Source: Strigamia acuminata (taxonomy: Eukaryota > Arthropoda > Chilopoda > Geophilomorpha > Linotaeniidae). Taken from it: 64,000 nt of DNA. The notes beneath the pieces are model-generated. The model had not been told where the DNA came from. It worked only from the letters and a program-made list of their open reading frames with translations, and ran no database searches. Below, piece by piece: positions 61,501 to 64,000 of the stretch; the first letter of the stretch is position 1; the number at the start of each line of letters is the position of its first letter. The stretch is from NCBI GenBank assembly GCA_949358305.1, contig OX442323.1, forward strand, positions 1,056,001-1,120,000, given 5' to 3'. The translations under genes were made by a program, and so were the position numbers.

Positions 61501-62991
61501 GATCGGGAAAAGCCAGGCGTACCTGGTGGCGTCATCGATAATGGTGAAGGCAAAATTAGCACCGCCGATGGAAGGCAGTCTCGACGGGCCCCAGACGTCC
61601 ATGTGAAGCAATTCAAGCGGTTTCGTGGTTGAAGGCGCGGAAATTGGCTTATGTGGAGCACGCGTGGACTTGGCAACACGGCACGTGTTGCAGGAAAGTT
61701 CCTGGCGAACAGCAGCTGGATCAAGCCCATAAACCTGGGAGTTAGCCGCTAAAGTCCGCATGGCCTTCGTATGCAGGTGACCCAGCCTGCCGTGCCACAA
61801 TCCCGTGGCGTCTGCGACGTTGGCAACCGAAGGATTAACTGGTTTGGGAGGTAATGCTGCGTTTGACTTGGCAACGGGAGGAGGAGATGTGAGGGCATTG
61901 GAATACATCCGGATCTGTTGAGGTTGGGATCCGGGAATAGGAGCAGGACTGGTAGGGAAAAGTGAAGGGACAAGCAAGGTGTTGGAGGAGACGGGCAAGC
62001 GGAAATCGGTCATATTGTCAGCCGACTTCTTCTTAGTCTTGTTGGAAGACTTGGGCAATGCGGGAAAGTCCTCTTCCTTCGTCACTAGAGTGGTCGGTAT
62101 CGGAGTCGGAAGTGATGATGAAACAGACGAACTCGAAACATTAGTCGGAGCGGCGAATGGCGAGATGAGCCCATCCACGAAATAAAGTCCAGACTTCTGT
62201 TTCGCCCGAAGAACACTTAGTTTGATGTCCGTTTCATACGTATGCAATTCCGAGTTGTGAATGTGGATGTGATGTCCGCATTTATCAATCCGAGAAACCG
62301 AGATAAGATTGGCGCCGAAGTCAGGTGCGAATAATACGTCGCGGAGCAATACGGTGCATTCGCAGCCATCGATGAGCGACTTGACCGGAACGTCACCTTT
62401 GCCTGTGACCCTCGAACTGCCCTGGCCTAACTCGATGTTGAACGGGACAACGGAAACAAAGTTCGTAAACCACGCTTTGACGTGCGAAACGTGGTCGGTG
62501 GCCCCACAATCGACAATCCATTCGTGGGACTGGAGAAAATGTACAACCGGAGCTTCGATCACCGGTGGAGCCGACAACAGGTAAGCGGCGTCCCTTCGGG
62601 GACGAGAAACATCACGGTTTTGACCACCGGATTGCTGCGAACTGTTATTCTGCCGTCGTTTGCTCTTACTGCGGGGTCGGCCTTGTTGAGACGCGACCGG
62701 TTGCGGTTCCTTGCCCTGTTTGCGAGGGCGGGGGCACTTATTCGCGTAGTGGCCGAAAAAGCCGCAATTAAAACAGCGAACCTGCGAAATCGGACGAGGA
62801 GGTCGGGATTGATTGCATCCACGATTGTCCATAGCAAAAGCCGATGTTTCCTTCGTGTACCGATTCCAATTCAAGTTGGCTCTTGCTGTCTGCATTTTTC
62901 CGGAGGAAAATCGGAGATAATGGCGATAATGAGCACGCATAAACACTCGAGGCACTAAAGACGTAATCGGAGCACTTTTCACTCGAAGCAC
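58552..62991 (-). CDS. CE5 Gag-Pol lacking N-terminal Gag
   Basis: The frame is open from 62991 (1479 codons), but the first 45 or so residues do not resemble CE4 Gag. The first Gag-like part is just before the CCHC knuckle CFNCGFFGHYANKC near residue 75, so about 200 residues of Gag, including the YETW region, are missing. Downstream domains are complete: retropepsin VDCGATDH near 160; HHCC domain (WHGRLGH...CNTC); integrase HMDVWG, TDRGGEF and VVERLNRT; acidic Ser/Asp-rich linker; RT with FSPVVN, LYGLHQSGRMW and YVDD; RNase H with CTDASWASD, where Cys replaces the usual Tyr, and MEAEFVAL. Pol may be functional; particle assembly is unlikely without a helper. Confidence 0.9.
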   Translation of the reverse strand: MLRVKSAPITSLVPRVFMRAHYRHYLRFSSGKMQTARANLNWNRYTKETSAFAMDNRGCNQSRPPRPISQVRCFNCGFFGHYANKCPRPRKQGKEPQPVASQQGRPRSKSKRRQNNSSQQSGGQNRDVSRPRRDAAYLLSAPPVIEAPVVHFLQSHEWIVDCGATDHVSHVKAWFTNFVSVVPFNIELGQGSSRVTGKGDVPVKSLIDGCECTVLLRDVLFAPDFGANLISVSRIDKCGHHIHIHNSELHTYETDIKLSVLRAKQKSGLYFVDGLISPFAAPTNVSSSSVSSSLPTPIPTTLVTKEEDFPALPKSSNKTKKKSADNMTDFRLPVSSNTLLVPSLFPTSPAPIPGSQPQQIRMYSNALTSPPPVAKSNAALPPKPVNPSVANVADATGLWHGRLGHLHTKAMRTLAANSQVYGLDPAAVRQELSCNTCRVAKSTRAPHKPISAPSTTKPLELLHMDVWGPSRLPSIGGANFAFTIIDDATRYAWLFPIARKSDVFATFKDFVSRVERIADCRIKTIRTDRGGEFISRDFDRFLADKGIVAQRTNPASPQMNGVVERLNRTMGDYLRSINSETGFSHTLWAELAVTFTYIKNRSPHSKLNDEIPYILWRQRALSVRHFRKIGSKCWVHFTAPGRNKLDPRAWEGFLVGYASGTRGYRVWNPATNTVTESVHVQIDERQNFKRSPFYVPDPDDNAPPMEEPARGHIPSRVTFRDNFPTQPWPRRRHDSDNDSSADSSDEDGIASRAPSVASSAPSFASFAPSLPTADGLIAAADGLAATTDGSVTDADGSVTVADGSDNVTTIAGHGQFTPTVRSTRLPHLRRSMSYPSLPGLDDTAAMSEQGSDFDEDLLDEAAALPVRLPGTPNLAPLRALHCPWSFVGGVSPFSGWRREEHLRKDQVPGRIKVDVYYYPEHGVRLRSHTDIAAYCFAHRIPYDESVFFFGNLEHHMPYAPPSPPRVHMCFREPATYAEAVKLPEAPKWTEAIDEELSTFKQRDVYKEVPRPPDKTVLGCKWIFKFKSDITGKITRYRARLVAQGFRQTMGVDYDEVFSPVVNFVLIRFFFCLLVILLGWRDTHLDVKCAYLYGDLDHEIYMRIPAGATCSSPDNVWLLTKSLYGLHQSGRMWYQKLNETLTELGFQKFPACNCVYAYGHSAIMLVYVDDIVLFYASENIRDRILKLITSKFDIVDLGPITKLLGVEFERRDGKVFMTQRNYIDKLLKKFNVSSDALIKVPVTPGTTLVKGPLTDLPDFPYRSLVGSLLFLASRTRPDILYSVIALSQYNNCYTESHIKCLLQVLRYVANTSEYAIELSKCDSSQLWGCTDASWASDIATSRSFGGYIVYIGSVPIGWSCKKQTSVACSTMEAEFVALVEIVKELYWLDSIYQVFPPLRRLSKPIIFSDALASIQFTNNDIENSKTKHIRVKFHWLREWHIAGCFELRKIPGEINVSDIFTKWLSSERLRNLLSRIFVSK

Positions 62992-63073
62992 TTCACTAAA
63001 CGTTGTTAGAAGCGGAATAACCTCGACGGGGAGCCAATGCTAAAATTGGCTAAGAACCTTAGACAAGTGTCCC

Positions 63074-63183
63074 CCTAACGTCCTTTATGACCACCTGGGG
63101 CCGCGGGAATGTTAGGTGGCGCAGGGCTCAGCCTTGTCTAAGAATACAAGCACAGCTTGGACGGAATGTCCGAAGGGCTGTGC
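63074..63183 (-). promoter_or_regulatory. CE5 leader hairpins 2 and 3
   Basis: Hairpin 3: CCTAAC (63074-63079) with GTTAGG (63111-63116). Hairpin 2: GCACAGC (63150-63156) with GCTGTGC (63177-63183). Both differ from CE4 by paired changes. Confidence 0.6.
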
Positions 63184-63379
63184 CGATACTAATCGGGACC
63201 CACTCCAAAAACTTAAAATTAACAAATAAATTCGAAATCTGAAATAAAAAGAAGGAGAAGTTGGTGAATCTGTATGCACAGACGTCCCTGTGCACACCGC
63301 GCATAAAAAATGCGGAATTCTTCAAAAGATCGCCGACCGATTTCGAAAACCGGGAAAAACTTCTCGAAAATCGCCGATA

Positions 63380-63404
63380 CTGTCGCACTCCGGGGTGCAG
63401 ACAG
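63380..63404 (-). promoter_or_regulatory. CE5 leader hairpin 1 (CCGG loop)
   Basis: CTGTC-GCAC, loop TCCGGG, GTGC, bulged A, GACAG (plus-strand letters). A weaker second copy of the loop motif (CACTCCGGGGTTGTG) lies at about 63713. Confidence 0.6.
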
Positions 63405-63861
63405 CGGGTTATGCCCGTTTCTGGATGAAAACGTCGCTCAGACGTTGTCGGAACGTGACAAATGATGAAAATCGGCGAAAAAATCTGAAAATAAATGAAA
63501 TTTCCGCAAAAATCGCGAAAAATCGCGAAATTCACGAAAAATTAGAGGGAAAAAAAAGAACAAGACCTTTCCTAGGTCAATTGTCGCTATCTTGCACAAT
63601 AAATGCACAAAAAGCAGTGTTTTTAACTCGAAAAACACAAAAAAACAGTGTTTTTAACTCGAAAAACACGAAAAAAGGTTGAAAAAATTCAAAAATCGAC
63701 GATTACGACCGCACTCCGGGGTTGTGAACGTCAGAAAGACGTTGTTGACTGCCGGAAATCGTCGAAAATCTGAAAAAAACAAAAATTTCCGCAAAAATCG
63801 CGAAAAATCGCGAAATTCACGGAAAATTAATGGAAAAACGAGGCACTGGTGGCTTTCCAGG

Positions 63862-63873
63862 CCTCTGCTACCA
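63862..63873 (-). promoter_or_regulatory. CE5 primer-binding site
   Basis: 12-nt match to the 3' end of initiator tRNA-Met, 2 nt from the LTR. The LTR end pairs with it over GCTAC/GTAGC only. Confidence 0.8.
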
Positions 63874-63875
63874 CT

Positions 63876-64000
63876 TGTAGCTGTGTGGCGCAAAAATATC
63901 GCCGAAATAGGCGATAGGAAGCGTAAAACTGAGTCAAACGCACTTCTAAGTGCGGACAAATGCGCGTGATGCGCGTACGCGAGTTTGAGCGGACTTACGA
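63876..64000 (-). repeat. CE5 5' LTR, partial
   Basis: The first 125 nt match 57951-58075; the rest lies beyond the window. Confidence 0.92.

Larger units (their letters stand above)
57951..64000 (-). mobile_element. CE5, Ty1/copia element with truncated Gag, cut by the window edge
   Basis: The 3' LTR is 57951-58503 (553 bp, TG...CA). The 5' LTR starts at 63876 and leaves the window after 125 nt, identical as far as visible. The left target flank is TTCAC; the right flank is outside. A 12-nt initiator-Met PBS and a polypurine tract are present. It is the same family as CE4, sharing leader and polyprotein order. Confidence 0.93.

Overview
This looks like nuclear DNA of an invertebrate animal, probably an arthropod; the species cannot be told from the sequence. 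The reasons are short GT-AG introns (mostly 46-240 nt), five Ty1/copia LTR retrotransposons primed by initiator tRNA-Met, plentiful CpG (unlike vertebrates), long (TTTA)n tracts, and no operon-like or bacterial gene packing.

The window has three layers. (1) A degenerate head-to-tail repeat ('satellite', 0.6-1.1 kb unit) has 18 recognisable copies of one GC-rich hairpin core, all in the + orientation, at about 4.2-6.3, 20.3-23.8, 28.9-33.8, 40.8-44.8 and 52.2-57.6 kb. (2) Five copia elements are inserted into it: CE1 (+, 6379-12867), CE2 (+, 15001-20249), CE3 (-, 33767-40791), CE4 (-, 44848-52234) and CE5 (-, 57951 to beyond the right edge). CE1-CE4 have exact 5-bp target duplications and nearly or fully identical LTRs, so they are young. 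CE3 and CE4 keep one intact Gag-Pol frame. CE1 lost the RT catalytic core, CE2 lost protease and most of integrase, and CE5 lost the N-terminal half of Gag. (3) Small, mostly spliced single genes sit between the repeats. These are gene A (13.6-14.3 kb), a retropepsin-like gene without the DTG triad (21.8-22.3), gene B (24.4-25.0, -), tiny gene H (25.5-25.8, -), gene F with tandemly duplicated 78-nt exons (26.3-27.0), a thymidine kinase (27.3-27.8, -), gene E with phase-2 exons including two of 78 nt (31.4-32.5), gene C (42.1-42.5), a zinc-finger gene D (42.7-43.5, -), and less certain models at both ends. Genes A, B and C share one design: a basic first coding exon, a phase-0 intron ending CCAG|TCG, and an acidic or coiled-coil second exon. 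Genes E and F share phase-2 symmetric exons.

The most unexpected signal is in the untranslated leaders of CE1, CE3, CE4 and CE5. Although their proteins belong to two divergent families, all four leaders carry the same ordered set of three RNA hairpins. The stems change by paired substitutions, and the first hairpin has a self-complementary CCGG loop like a retroviral dimer-initiation site. CE4 additionally has an LTR end complementary to its own primer-binding site. Gene models were spliced by eye; no expression or database evidence was available.
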